DNA of 64,000 bases from Thalassobaculum_A sp040219615 (GCF_040219615.1 NZ_JAVJSE010000041.1:62001-126000), one strand, 5' to 3'. Shown: positions 54,552-64,000, numbered from the stretch's first letter. A program made the numbers and translations. Notes: generated by a model not told the origin, from the sequence alone.

Positions 54552-55373
54552 ATGACCGACCTGCTGCCGAGCGTCGACGCCCTGGCCGCCCGGATTCCGG
54601 ACGGTGCCAAGGTTGCGGTGCCGCCGGACTACACGCCCGGCGCCAACGCGCTGTGGCGCGCCGCGATCCGGCGTGGCGTGCGCGGCCTGCATCTGGTCGG
54701 CGTGCCGGTGTTCGGCTACCAGGGCGACCTGCTGATCGGCGCCGGCTGCGTGGCGGCCGCCGAGACCTCGGCGGTAACCCTCGGCGAGCACGGCCTGGCG
54801 CCGCGCTTCACCGCCGCCGTGAAGGCCGGGAGCATCAGGGTGCTCGACGCCACCTGCCCGGCGGTCCATGCCGGGCTGCAGGCGGCCGAGCGCGGCGCCC
54901 CGTTCAGCACCATGCGCGGCCTGATCGGCTCCGACATCCTGGCCCGTCGCGCCGACTGGAAGGTCATCGACAACCCGTTCGGCGAGAACGACCCGGTGGT
55001 CGCGATCCCGGCGCTGGCGCCCGACTTCGCGGTGTTCCACGCCCGCAAGGCCGACCGCCATGGCAACGTCTGGATCGGCGTGCGGCGCGAATGCATGCTG
55101 ATGGCGCATGCCGCGCGCGACACCTTGGTGACGGTCGAGGAGATCGTCGACGGCGACCTGATCGCCGACGAGACCACGGCCGCCGGAACCATCCCGGCGC
55201 TGTACGTCACGGCGATGGCCGAGGCCAAGCAGGGGGCCTGGCCGCAGGCGGTGCCGGGCCACTACGGCGCCGACGACGATCATCTCGCGCATTACGCCGA
55301 GCTGGCGCGCACCGAGGAGGGGTTCCAGCGCTACCTCGCCGAGGTCGTACTCGGCCGGGAGGCGGCGGAATGA
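54552..55373 (+). CDS. CoA-transferase-fold protein, alpha subunit (GctA/IpdA-like)
   Basis: A 273-residue member of the class I CoA-transferase alpha family. Typical stretches are GDLLIGAGCVAAAET, GLAPRFTAAVKAGSIRV, GLQAAERGAPFSTMRGLIGSD and the DFAVFHARKADRHGNVWI turn. It pairs with the next gene, which it overlaps by four bases. The pair may be a CoA-transferase or an IpdAB-type hydrolase that opens a ring beta-diketone CoA ester; the sequence leaves both open. Confidence 0.88.
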   Translation: MTDLLPSVDALAARIPDGAKVAVPPDYTPGANALWRAAIRRGVRGLHLVGVPVFGYQGDLLIGAGCVAAAETSAVTLGEHGLAPRFTAAVKAGSIRVLDATCPAVHAGLQAAERGAPFSTMRGLIGSDILARRADWKVIDNPFGENDPVVAIPALAPDFAVFHARKADRHGNVWIGVRRECMLMAHAARDTLVTVEEIVDGDLIADETTAAGTIPALYVTAMAEAKQGAWPQAVPGHYGADDDHLAHYAELARTEEGFQRYLAEVVLGREAAE

Positions 55374-56110
55374 CGGACGTCCGGCCCGAGGAGATCCTGA
55401 TCGGGGCGATCGCCGGGATGCTGGCGGGGCTGCGCCATGTCGCGGTCGGCGCCTCGTCGCCGGTGCCGGGGGCGGCGGCGCTGCTCGCCAGTGCCAAGGG
55501 CGGCGGCGCGCCGCGTGTGTCGGTGCTGGGCTCGCGCGACAACAACTTCTTCACCGACGGCGGCAAGGAGCTGTTCGACTGCGCCGGGCAGGGGCGGATC
55601 GACGCGTTCTTCCTGAGCGGCGCCCAGATCGACGGCAGGGCCAACATCAACCTGGTGTCGATCGGCGACCCGGACCGCCCGAAGGCGCGGTTCCCTGGCT
55701 CTTTCGGCTCGGGTTATCTGTACTACGTGGTGCCGCGGGTGATCCTGTTCCGCCTCGAGCACACCGCGCGGACCCTGGTCGAGAAGGTCGACTTCGTGTC
55801 GGCGCCCGGCACCTCGGAGCCCAACGTCCATCGCCCGGGCGGCCCCTACAAGCTGATCACCGACCGCTGCCTGTTCGGCTTCGACAAGGCGCGCGCCCGC
55901 TTCACCCTGGAGAGCGTGCATCCCGGCCACAGCGTCGGGGAGATCGCCGAGAACACCGGCTTCGACTACGACGTGCCGGCCTCGGTGCCGGAGACCCCGG
56001 TGCCGGACGCCGCGACACTGGCGCTGATCCGCGGCCCCGTGGCCGAGCAGATCGCCGAGATCTACCCGGCCTTCGCGGAGCGGGTGTTCGGCGTCGCCAG
56101 GGCCGCATGA
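55370..56110 (+). CDS. CoA-transferase-fold protein, beta subunit (IpdB-like)
   Basis: A 246-residue partner of the preceding gene, starting at an ATGA overlap. Family hallmarks are GQIDGRANINLVSIG-like AQIDGRANINLVSIGD, PGSFGSGYLYYVVPRV and the C-terminal VHPGHSVGEIAENTGFDY. The segment where class I transferases carry the catalytic Glu (SENG/ESG type) reads VLGSRDNNFF, with no Glu, as in the IpdB hydrolase subunit. A transferase role is therefore doubtful. Confidence 0.87.
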   Translation: MTDVRPEEILIGAIAGMLAGLRHVAVGASSPVPGAAALLASAKGGGAPRVSVLGSRDNNFFTDGGKELFDCAGQGRIDAFFLSGAQIDGRANINLVSIGDPDRPKARFPGSFGSGYLYYVVPRVILFRLEHTARTLVEKVDFVSAPGTSEPNVHRPGGPYKLITDRCLFGFDKARARFTLESVHPGHSVGEIAENTGFDYDVPASVPETPVPDAATLALIRGPVAEQIAEIYPAFAERVFGVARAA

Positions 56111-56207
56111 CCTATCGGATCGCGTCGCGCTTGCCCGGCCCGGCCGCAGGCGCCACGATCCGCGTTCCGTAAGCCGTTCCTGCCTGCCAATCCACTCGGA
56201 GGACACC

Positions 56208-57419
56208 GTGGCCGACGCCACAGCATCCGGCGGCGCGCTCGCCGGTCTCAAGGTCATCGACTGCACCCGCGTGCTGGGCGGGCCGTACTGCACCCAGCTC
56301 CTGGGCGACCACGGGGCCGACATCGTGAAGATCGAGCCGCCGCAGGGCGACGAGGTGCGCGACTGGGGTCCGCCCTTCGACGACGGCGGCGACGCCAGCT
56401 ACTTCCTGGGCGTCAACCGCAACAAGCGCTCGCTCGGCCTGGACCTCTCGACCGACAAGGGCAAGGAGGTGCTGCTGCGGCTGCTCGACGGCGCCGACGT
56501 GCTGATCGAGAACTACAAGCCGGGCTCGATGGAGCGCTGGGGGCTGGGCTACGAGGCGGTGCTGCGCGAGCGCTTCCCGAAGCTCGTCCACTGCCGGATC
56601 TCCGGCTTCGGCGAGGACGGGCCGTATGGTGGCTTTCCCGGCTACGACGGGATCATCCAGGCGATGGTCGGGCATTTCTCGGTGAACGGCGCGCCGGACG
56701 GCGGGCCGACCCGGCTGGGCCTCGCCATGGTCGACATCGGCACCGGCCTGTTCGCCTGCAACGCCATCATGATGGCGCTGTACGAGCGCCAGAAATCCGG
56801 CATCGGCCAGTATATCGACATGACCCTCTACGACTGCGGCTTGGCGCTGATGCACCCGCATGTCGCCAACTACTACCTGTCCGGCAAGGTGCCGAAGCAG
56901 ACCGGCAACCAGCACCCGAACATCAGCCCCTACGACCTGTTCCCGACCAGGACCGTCGACGTGTTCGTCGCCGGCGGCAACGACCGGGCATTTCAGCGGC
57001 TGTGCAAGGAACTCGGCAAGCCCGAGCTGGGCGACGACCCGCGCTTCAGGTCGAACGGCGACCGGCTGACCAACCGCGACGAGCTGCGGGCCGAGCTCGA
57101 GGTGCTGCTGGCCGACGTCGACGGCAACGAGCTGACCGACCGGCTGCTGGCGGCCGGCCTGCCGATCGGGCCGGTGCGCAACACCGAGGAGGTGATGACG
57201 CACCCGCACACCATCCACCGGGAGATGGCGGTCGAGAAGGACGGCTACCGGTCCTGGGGCATCCCGATCAAGTTCCGGCGCACCCCGGGCTCGATCAAGA
57301 GCCGGCCGCCGCGCTTCGCCGAGCACGGCCGCAAGATCCTGGCCGAGCACGGTTTCTCGCCGGAGGAGATCGCCGGCCTGGCCGCCGAGGGTGTGGTGGT
57401 AGAGAAGCGTAGAAAGTAG
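56208..57419 (+). CDS. CaiB/BaiF (family III) CoA-transferase, copy 2
   Basis: A 403-residue family III CoA-transferase, distinct from copy 1. Typical segments: LAGLKVIDCTRVLGGPYCTQ, GADIVKIEPPQGDEVRDWG, NRNKRSLGLDL and the catalytic Asp176 in GLAMVDIGTGLFA, followed by SGIGQYIDMTLYD. It keeps the DIGTG form of the active site that copy 1 has lost. GTG start with GGAGGACACC in front. Confidence 0.94.
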   Translation: MADATASGGALAGLKVIDCTRVLGGPYCTQLLGDHGADIVKIEPPQGDEVRDWGPPFDDGGDASYFLGVNRNKRSLGLDLSTDKGKEVLLRLLDGADVLIENYKPGSMERWGLGYEAVLRERFPKLVHCRISGFGEDGPYGGFPGYDGIIQAMVGHFSVNGAPDGGPTRLGLAMVDIGTGLFACNAIMMALYERQKSGIGQYIDMTLYDCGLALMHPHVANYYLSGKVPKQTGNQHPNISPYDLFPTRTVDVFVAGGNDRAFQRLCKELGKPELGDDPRFRSNGDRLTNRDELRAELEVLLADVDGNELTDRLLAAGLPIGPVRNTEEVMTHPHTIHREMAVEKDGYRSWGIPIKFRRTPGSIKSRPPRFAEHGRKILAEHGFSPEEIAGLAAEGVVVEKRRK

Positions 57420-57421
57420 CG

Positions 57422-57450
57422 TTAACAATAAAATATGGGGTTTCTTTAAC
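57422..57450 (+). promoter_or_regulatory. AT-rich possible internal promoter
   Basis: TTAACA (57422-57427), 17 bases and TTTAAC (57445-57450) fill an unusually AT-rich gap between the second CoA-transferase and the hydroxyacid dehydrogenase. GTTAA and TTAAC at its ends are inverted arms, so a regulator site is also possible. Confidence 0.35.
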
Positions 57451-57468
57451 CTCGATAGGGAGGCAGGT

Positions 57469-58422
57469 ATGCCGAAGATCGCGATCCTGGACGACTATGC
57501 GAAGTCCGCGCTGGACATGGCCGACTGGGGCAGCCTGGCGGGGTTCCAGCCGGTTTCGTTCGACGACAACCTGGTCGAGCACGACGCCCTGGTCGACCGG
57601 CTCAAGGACTTCGAGGTGGTGTGCGCCATGCGCGAGCGCACGCCGTTCCCGGCGGCGGTGTTCGAGCGTCTGCCGAAGCTGAAGCTGTTCATCACCAGCG
57701 GCATGCGGAACAAGTCGGTCGACTTCGCGGCGGCCCGACGGCAGGGCGTGGTGTGCTGCGGCACCGAGACCTCCGGAACCAGCACCACGGAGCACACCTG
57801 GGCGCTGATCCTGGCGACCGCCCGGCACGTGCCGCACGACCACATGGTGATGCGCCAGGGCGGCTGGCAGACCCGCATGGCCTTCGACCTGGCCGGCAAG
57901 ACCCTGGGCTGCGTCGGCCTCGGCCGGCTCGGCTCGGCGGTCGCGAAGATCGGCGCCAGCGCCTTCGGCATGAAGGTTATCGCCTGGAGCCAGAACCTGA
58001 CCGCCGAGCGCTGCGCCGAGGTCGGGGCCGAACTGGTGTCCAAGGAGGAGCTGTTCGCGCGCTCCGACGTGGTGACCATCCACCTGCTGCTCTCGGACCG
58101 CACCACCGGCCTGGTCGGCGCCGGCGACCTGGCGCGGATGAAGCCTGGCGCGATCCTGGTCAACACCTCGCGCGGGCCGATCGTCGACGAGGCTGCGCTG
58201 CTGGAGACCCTGCGGGCCCGGCGGATCCGCGCCGCGGCCATCGACGTGTTCTCCAAGGAGCCGCTGCCGGCCGACGACCCGGTCCGCAGCCTCGACAACG
58301 TCGTCCTGACCCCGCACATCGGCTACGCCACCGAGGACACCTTCCGGCTGTTCTACGGCCAGATGGTCGAGGACATCGCGGCCTGGGCGAATGGCAGCCC
58401 GGTTCGTACAATCGACGGCTGA
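57469..58422 (+). CDS. D-2-hydroxyacid dehydrogenase family protein
   Basis: A 317-residue NAD-dependent D-2-hydroxyacid dehydrogenase. Rossmann motif CVGLGRLGSAVAKI, catalytic Arg in NTSRGPIVDEAAL, Glu in DVFSKEPLP and His in LTPHIGYATED form the full triad. It probably interconverts a 2-hydroxy and a 2-oxo acid in the locus pathway. GGGAGG precedes the ATG. Confidence 0.94.
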   Translation: MPKIAILDDYAKSALDMADWGSLAGFQPVSFDDNLVEHDALVDRLKDFEVVCAMRERTPFPAAVFERLPKLKLFITSGMRNKSVDFAAARRQGVVCCGTETSGTSTTEHTWALILATARHVPHDHMVMRQGGWQTRMAFDLAGKTLGCVGLGRLGSAVAKIGASAFGMKVIAWSQNLTAERCAEVGAELVSKEELFARSDVVTIHLLLSDRTTGLVGAGDLARMKPGAILVNTSRGPIVDEAALLETLRARRIRAAAIDVFSKEPLPADDPVRSLDNVVLTPHIGYATEDTFRLFYGQMVEDIAAWANGSPVRTIDG

Positions 58423-58476
58423 ATAATCGCAACGCCGACCCGGAACCGGGCGGACAGTCGACCACGGGAGGCGACG

Positions 58477-59196
58477 ATGGCTGAGCGCGTACTGGTGACC
58501 GGGGGCGCCCGCTCGATCGGGCGCGGCATCGTCGCCCGGCTGCTGCACGAGGAATACGAGGTGACGATCCTCGACCGCGAGGCCCCGGAGCCGTCGACCA
58601 CCGCGCACTGGATCCAGGTCGACCTGATGGACGGCGAGGCGACCGACGCGGCGGTCCGCGAGGCGCTGGCCGACGGCCCGATCACCCGGGTGGTTCACAA
58701 TGTCGGCCATGTCCGGCCGAACCAGGTGGACGAGACCCGGCTGGCGGATTTCGACGACGTCATGACCCTGAACGTCAAGACCGTGATCCGCATCACCCAG
58801 GCGCTGCTGCCCGGGATGCGGGCGGCGCATTCCGGGCGGGTCGTCGCGATCTCCTCGCGGGCGGCTCTCGGCAAGGAACTGCGATCCAGCTACGCGGCGT
58901 CCAAGGCGGCGCTGCACGGGCTGATGAAGACCTGGGCACTGGAACTGGCGCGCGACGGCATCACCGCCAACGCGGTCGCCCCCGGCAGCATCGAGACGCC
59001 GCTGTGGCACGCCGCCAACCCGTCGCAGGACCCGCGGACCCAGAAGATCCTGGAGTCGATCCCGGTCGGGCGGCTCGGGCAGCCCGAGGACATCGCCAAT
59101 GCGGTGGCATTTTTTCTGGACCGCCGCTCGGGCTTCGTGACCGGGCAGGTTCTCTATGTCTGCGGCGGCCTGACGGTCGGCAGCGCCCGGGCATAG
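58477..59196 (+). CDS. SDR family oxidoreductase, copy 2
   Basis: A 239-residue short-chain dehydrogenase. The cofactor motif is slightly altered (TGGARSIGRGI), Ser sits in VAISSRAALG, and Tyr-Lys in YAASKAAL. The C-terminal GQVLYVCGGLTVG is typical of FabG-like enzymes. It is the last gene of the IclR-facing run. The stop codon lies inside the first OxyR-like site. Confidence 0.92.
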   Translation: MAERVLVTGGARSIGRGIVARLLHEEYEVTILDREAPEPSTTAHWIQVDLMDGEATDAAVREALADGPITRVVHNVGHVRPNQVDETRLADFDDVMTLNVKTVIRITQALLPGMRAAHSGRVVAISSRAALGKELRSSYAASKAALHGLMKTWALELARDGITANAVAPGSIETPLWHAANPSQDPRTQKILESIPVGRLGQPEDIANAVAFFLDRRSGFVTGQVLYVCGGLTVGSARA

Positions 59197-59229
59197 GCGG
59201 TCGCTATCGCTGTGATTGAAACTTTGGAC
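59193..59229 (+). promoter_or_regulatory. OxyR-like binding site 1
   Basis: ATAG-N7-CTAT-N7-ATTG at 59193-59218 fits the OxyR consensus ATAG-N7-CTAT-N7-ATAG-N7-CTAT at 11 of 12 positions for the first three tetrads; the fourth (GGAC, 59226-59229) is poor. It overlaps the SDR stop and lies about 80 bases before the small ORF at 59307. Confidence 0.5.
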
Positions 59230-59306
59230 TCATTCTAAAAGGCGCTTTCTGCCACCATATCGATCGTGCCCGGGATGGCACCCGGCAGTTGTCGATGGAG
59301 GCAGCC

Positions 59307-59504
59307 ATGAATCTGCGCCCGAAGACTACCGCTTCCCCGAAGTCCCGCGAGGGCGAGGTCGTTCTGGACGCCGCGGACGGCCCGCGGGCGCCGTCGGGCA
59401 CCCGCGGCTGGCAGGCTGTGGCCGCGCCGGACGGCTCGACGACCCTGTGGCGACGGCGTGGCCGGGTGGCGCGGGCACGCCTCGACCGGCTCGCCAATAC
59501 ATAG
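59307..59504 (+). CDS. Small hypothetical protein between two OxyR-like sites
   Basis: A 65-residue frame with GGAGG five bases before the ATG. The protein is basic at its C-terminus (WRRRGRVARARLDRLANT), has no membrane helix and matches no family I know. It is bracketed by two near-identical OxyR-like sites and precedes katG by 139 bases, so it could belong to the peroxide response. The frame is short and high G+C can mimic coding, so it needs proof of translation. Confidence 0.45.
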   Translation: MNLRPKTTASPKSREGEVVLDAADGPRAPSGTRGWQAVAAPDGSTTLWRRRGRVARARLDRLANT

Positions 59505-59537
59505 GCTGTCGTTATCGATCGCATAGAACGATCGGCA
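59501..59537 (+). promoter_or_regulatory. OxyR-like binding site 2, upstream of katG
   Basis: ATAG-N7-TTAT-N7-ATAG at 59501-59526 fits the OxyR consensus at 11 of 12 positions for three tetrads; the fourth is lost. A TTGACC minus-35-like element follows at 59543-59548, about 95 bases before katG, as expected for an OxyR-activated promoter. Confidence 0.6.
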
Positions 59538-59643
59538 TTCCTTTGACCGATCGGCTGTGCGACCAACGACAGGCCCGATCCCAGGCGCCGGCATCGGCCG
59601 CCTGCACGGACCCCAGTTCACTTGATCGCAACGGGAGGAAGAC

Positions 59644-61860
<2,217 letters not shown>

Positions 61861-61882
61861 ACGTCGGATCCTGAGACTGTCG

Positions 61883-61912
61883 CGAAGGGCCGCCCATCCG
61901 GGCGGCCCTTCG
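61883..61912 (+). terminator. Strong intrinsic terminator of katG
   Basis: CGAAGGGCCGCCC and GGGCGGCCCTTCG form a perfect 13-base stem with a four-base loop (ATCC), 22 bases after the katG stop. The tail is CGTT-poor in T but the stem is the strongest in the window. Confidence 0.75.
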
Positions 61913-61925
61913 TCGTTCGGGCGCG

Positions 61926-61963
61926 TTGACAACCGGTGCGCGGCGATATTGAATTCAGAATTC
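61926..61963 (+). promoter_or_regulatory. GntR gene promoter with overlapping GAATTC-A-GAATTC operator candidate
   Basis: A perfect TTGACA (61926-61931) is followed 17 bases later by TTGAAT (or TATTGA at 15). GAATTC-A-GAATTC at 61951-61963 is a 13-base perfect palindrome overlapping the minus-10, 16 bases before the TTG start; it would suit autorepression. Confidence 0.45.
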
Positions 61964-61978
61964 CACAGGAGAGGCCTT

Positions 61979-62728
61979 TTGGAACTTCGCGCCCTCGACT
62001 CCCGGCCCGTGCTGATCGACCAGGTATACGAACGGCTGGTCGACGCGATCTCGGTCGGCTCGCTGCCGCCCGGTCATCGGTTGCGGCAGGAGCATCTGGC
62101 GGCGGATCTGGGCGTGTCGCGTCAGCCGGTAAGCCACGCACTGGCCATGCTGAAGAATGCCGGCCTCGCTGTCGAGCGCGGTGTGCGCGGCCTGGTGGTC
62201 GCCCCCGTCGATCCGGAGCGTCTGAACCAGCTGTTCCAGGTCCGTGCGGCGCTCGACGGCCTCGCCGCCGGGCTGGCGGCCGGACGGGTCGCCGCCGACC
62301 CGAGCCTGGACACCGCCGAGCTGCGGACCTGCATCGAGCATGGCCTGAGGGCCGAACTGGAGCGCGACATCGCCACCGCGGTCGACTGGGACATGCGGTT
62401 CCATAGCGCGGTCAACGCGCTGTCGGGCAACCCCGTGCTGTCGGAGGTCACGGAAGCCCAGCGGCCGCAGATCCGCCGGGTGATGGTGGTCATCAAGTTC
62501 GACCCGGCGATCGCCGAGCGGATCTGGCAGGAACATGCGGCGATCGCCGACGCGATCTGCCGCGGCGACTCCGAACGGGCCGGGATCCTGGCCCGCGACC
62601 ATGCCTTGAAGGCGGGCGAAGAGACCCGCCAACGGCTCATCGACCAGGCGCGCGCGAACGCCGCCAAGGTCAAGCGAGGGACGAAACGCGATGAAACTCG
62701 ATCAAAGCCAGCTCGAACGGTTTCATAA
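61979..62728 (+). CDS. GntR family transcriptional regulator, FCD (FadR) subfamily
   Basis: A 249-residue regulator: N-terminal winged helix (VYERLVDAISVGSLPPGHRL and EHLAADLGVSRQPVSHALAML) and an all-helical FCD effector domain with metal-ligand type residues (VDWDMRFHSAV, IWQEHAAIADAI). I chose the TTG at 61979 because AGGAGAGG lies seven bases before it. It overlaps the PhyH-like gene by 38 bases, so it is cotranscribed and probably regulates this operon. Confidence 0.9.
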   Translation: MELRALDSRPVLIDQVYERLVDAISVGSLPPGHRLRQEHLAADLGVSRQPVSHALAMLKNAGLAVERGVRGLVVAPVDPERLNQLFQVRAALDGLAAGLAAGRVAADPSLDTAELRTCIEHGLRAELERDIATAVDWDMRFHSAVNALSGNPVLSEVTEAQRPQIRRVMVVIKFDPAIAERIWQEHAAIADAICRGDSERAGILARDHALKAGEETRQRLIDQARANAAKVKRGTKRDETRSKPARTVS

Positions 62729-63488
62729 GGAAGGCTATCTCTTCCTGCCGAACACCTTCACCGCCGACGAGGTCGCGGTGCTGCGCCGGCGCGCCGATGC
62801 GATCTTCAGGATGGACCGCGAGGAGGTCTGGCGCGAGACCAGCGGCGTCGCCCGCACGGCGTTCGCCGCCCATACCTACGACGACGGCTTCCGCAGGCTG
62901 GGCGCGCATCCGCGGCTGGTCGAGCCGGTCATGCAGCTGCTGGACGGCCCGGTCTACATGCACCAGTTCAAGATCAACGCCAAGGCGGCGTTCGACGGCG
63001 AGGTCTGGCAGTGGCACCAGGACTTCGGCACCTGGCACCGCGACGACGAGATGCCGGAGCCGCGCGCCATGAACATCGCGCTGTTCCTGGACGAGGTCTC
63101 GGCGGTCAACGGCCCGCTGATGTTCATTCCCGGCAGCCATTCCGCCGGCACGCTGGCCGCCGGCCACGACCTGGAAAGCACCAGCTATCCGCTGTGGACC
63201 CTGTCGCGCGATGAGGTCACCCGGCTGGCGAACGAGGGCGGCTGCGTGGCGCCGACCGGAGCGCCCGGGTCGGTCATCATGTTCCACGGCAACCTGGTGC
63301 ATGCCAGCCCGCCGAACATCAGCCCGTTCCCGCGCACGATCGTCTATCTGAGCCTGTGCCACGTGGACAACCACATCCGCGCCTTCAAGCGCAAGGAGTG
63401 GATCGCCCACCGCGACTTCACGCCGATCGAGCCGCTGCCGGACGACTGCCTGGCCGAACTCGCCGCCAAGGAACGCCAGGCCGCCTGA
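62691..63488 (+). CDS. PhyH/EctD-like Fe(II)/2-oxoglutarate dioxygenase
   Basis: A 265-residue jelly-roll oxygenase. Iron ligands His109 and Asp111 are in WQWHQDFGTWH, the distal His204 in NLVHASPPN, and the 2-oxoglutarate Arg is probably Arg215 in FPRTIVY. The strongest likeness is to the phytanoyl-CoA dioxygenase / ectoine hydroxylase group, but no ectABC genes are near and the enzyme is shorter than EctD, so the substrate is open. The start overlaps the GntR gene by 38 bases. Confidence 0.9.
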   Translation: MKLDQSQLERFHKEGYLFLPNTFTADEVAVLRRRADAIFRMDREEVWRETSGVARTAFAAHTYDDGFRRLGAHPRLVEPVMQLLDGPVYMHQFKINAKAAFDGEVWQWHQDFGTWHRDDEMPEPRAMNIALFLDEVSAVNGPLMFIPGSHSAGTLAAGHDLESTSYPLWTLSRDEVTRLANEGGCVAPTGAPGSVIMFHGNLVHASPPNISPFPRTIVYLSLCHVDNHIRAFKRKEWIAHRDFTPIEPLPDDCLAELAAKERQAA

Positions 63489-63507
63489 GCCGGGTACGGA
63501 GGAAGAC

Positions 63508-64000
63508 ATGAACCTGTCCCGCATGCTCGCCAAGCGGGCCGAGGACGGCAATCCGGTCCGGGTCGGGATCATCGGGGCCGGCAAGTTCGGCGCCATGTAC
63601 CTGTCCCAGGCCCGGCTGACCAAGGGCACCCACATCCTCGGCATTGCCGACCTGGACGTCGCCCGGGCCAGGGACCAGCTGCGCCACATCGGCTGGGAGG
63701 CCGAGCGTTATGCCGCCACCGGTTTCGACGACGCCCGCCGGAACGGCAGCACCTTCGTCACCGACAATGCCGAGGCGCTGATCCGGGCCGACGGACTGGA
63801 GGTGCTGATCGACGCCACCGGCGACCCGGCGGTCGGCATCAAGCACTGCCTGCTGGCGATCGAGAACGGCCGCCACGTGGTGATGGTCAACGTCGAGGCC
63901 GACGTGGTGGCGGGGCCGCTGCTGGCCGCCGAGGCCGAGGCCGCCGGCGTGGTCTACTCCATGGCCTGGGGCGACCAGCCGGCGCTGATCAGCGAGCATG
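63508..64000 (+). CDS. NAD-binding oxidoreductase, homoserine-dehydrogenase-like with expected SAF domain (partial)
   Basis: The N-terminal 164 residues of a gene that runs off the right edge. A Rossmann fold with VRVGIIGAGKFGAMYLSQ and the segments LIDATGDPAVGIKHCLLAI and VMVNVEADVVAGPLLA match COG4091-type oxidoreductases, which carry a C-terminal SAF domain not visible here. GGAGGAAG precedes the ATG 20 bases after the dioxygenase. It probably processes the hydroxylated product. Confidence 0.85.
   Translation, partial: MNLSRMLAKRAEDGNPVRVGIIGAGKFGAMYLSQARLTKGTHILGIADLDVARARDQLRHIGWEAERYAATGFDDARRNGSTFVTDNAEALIRADGLEVLIDATGDPAVGIKHCLLAIENGRHVVMVNVEADVVAGPLLAAEAEAAGVVYSMAWGDQPALISEH

Noticed and set aside
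62691..63488. Assignment of the dioxygenase as ectoine hydroxylase EctD
   Set aside because: The iron-ligand motif is similar, but the protein is shorter, no ectABC genes are near, and the neighbours (GntR, COG4091 oxidoreductase) suggest a catabolic setting.

Overview
The window is about 70% G+C, densely coded chromosomal DNA from a Gram-negative alphaproteobacterium. The order rpsB-tsf-pyrH-frr-uppS-cdsA-dxr-rseP-bamA-skp-lpxD-fabZ-lpxA-lpxI-lpxB, LpxI in place of LpxH, a short prolyl-tRNA synthetase, an LdtR-type MarR regulator and the run trpG-trpD-trpC-moaC-moeA-lexA all fit that class. A Rhodospirillales-like lineage (sensu lato) is my inference. I see no rRNA, tRNA, CRISPR array, transposase or prophage. 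No stretch longer than about 300 bases lacks a gene.

Layout. 1-6.2 kb: a minus-strand CopD-like / MoxR ATPase / VWA (CoxE-like) set cut by the left edge, an AI-2E family permease, a DUF883 plus holin-X-like envelope pair, and two overlapping alpha/beta hydrolases. 6.2-10.6 kb: hemB, then a lower valine-degradation set (acyl-CoA dehydrogenase, 3-hydroxyisobutyryl-CoA hydrolase, 3-hydroxyisobutyrate dehydrogenase). 10.7-21.6 kb: ldtR, proS, lolC-lolD, a two-lobed pentapeptide-repeat protein, dnaE, an M81 metallopeptidase and a small putative secreted protein.

21.6-36.4 kb: a 15-gene cluster running from translation (rpsB, tsf, frr) through nucleotide, isoprenoid and phospholipid synthesis to outer-membrane assembly and lipid A. 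It is very probably read mainly from one promoter upstream of rpsB. 36.4-47.1 kb: gltA, gltX, comEC, a small orphan protein, lexA with SOS-box-like sites, moeA, moaC and trpCDG. 47.1-50.3 kb: YibQ-like deacetylase, ElaA-like acetyltransferase, TSUP permease and nitroreductase.

50.4-59.2 kb is the most interesting accessory part. A divergent IclR regulator faces eight co-directional genes: an acyl-CoA dehydrogenase with a displaced catalytic base, two family III CoA-transferases, an IpdAB-like CoA-transferase-fold pair, two SDRs and a D-2-hydroxyacid dehydrogenase. They look like an undescribed CoA-dependent catabolic route. 59.2-61.9 kb: a small ORF and katG, each preceded by a near-identical OxyR-like site; katG ends in a strong terminator. 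62-64 kb: a GntR/FCD regulator, an EctD/PhyH-like dioxygenase and an NAD-dependent oxidoreductase cut by the right edge, probably a second small catabolic operon.

Many long open frames on the opposite strands are artefacts of the high G+C content and are left out.
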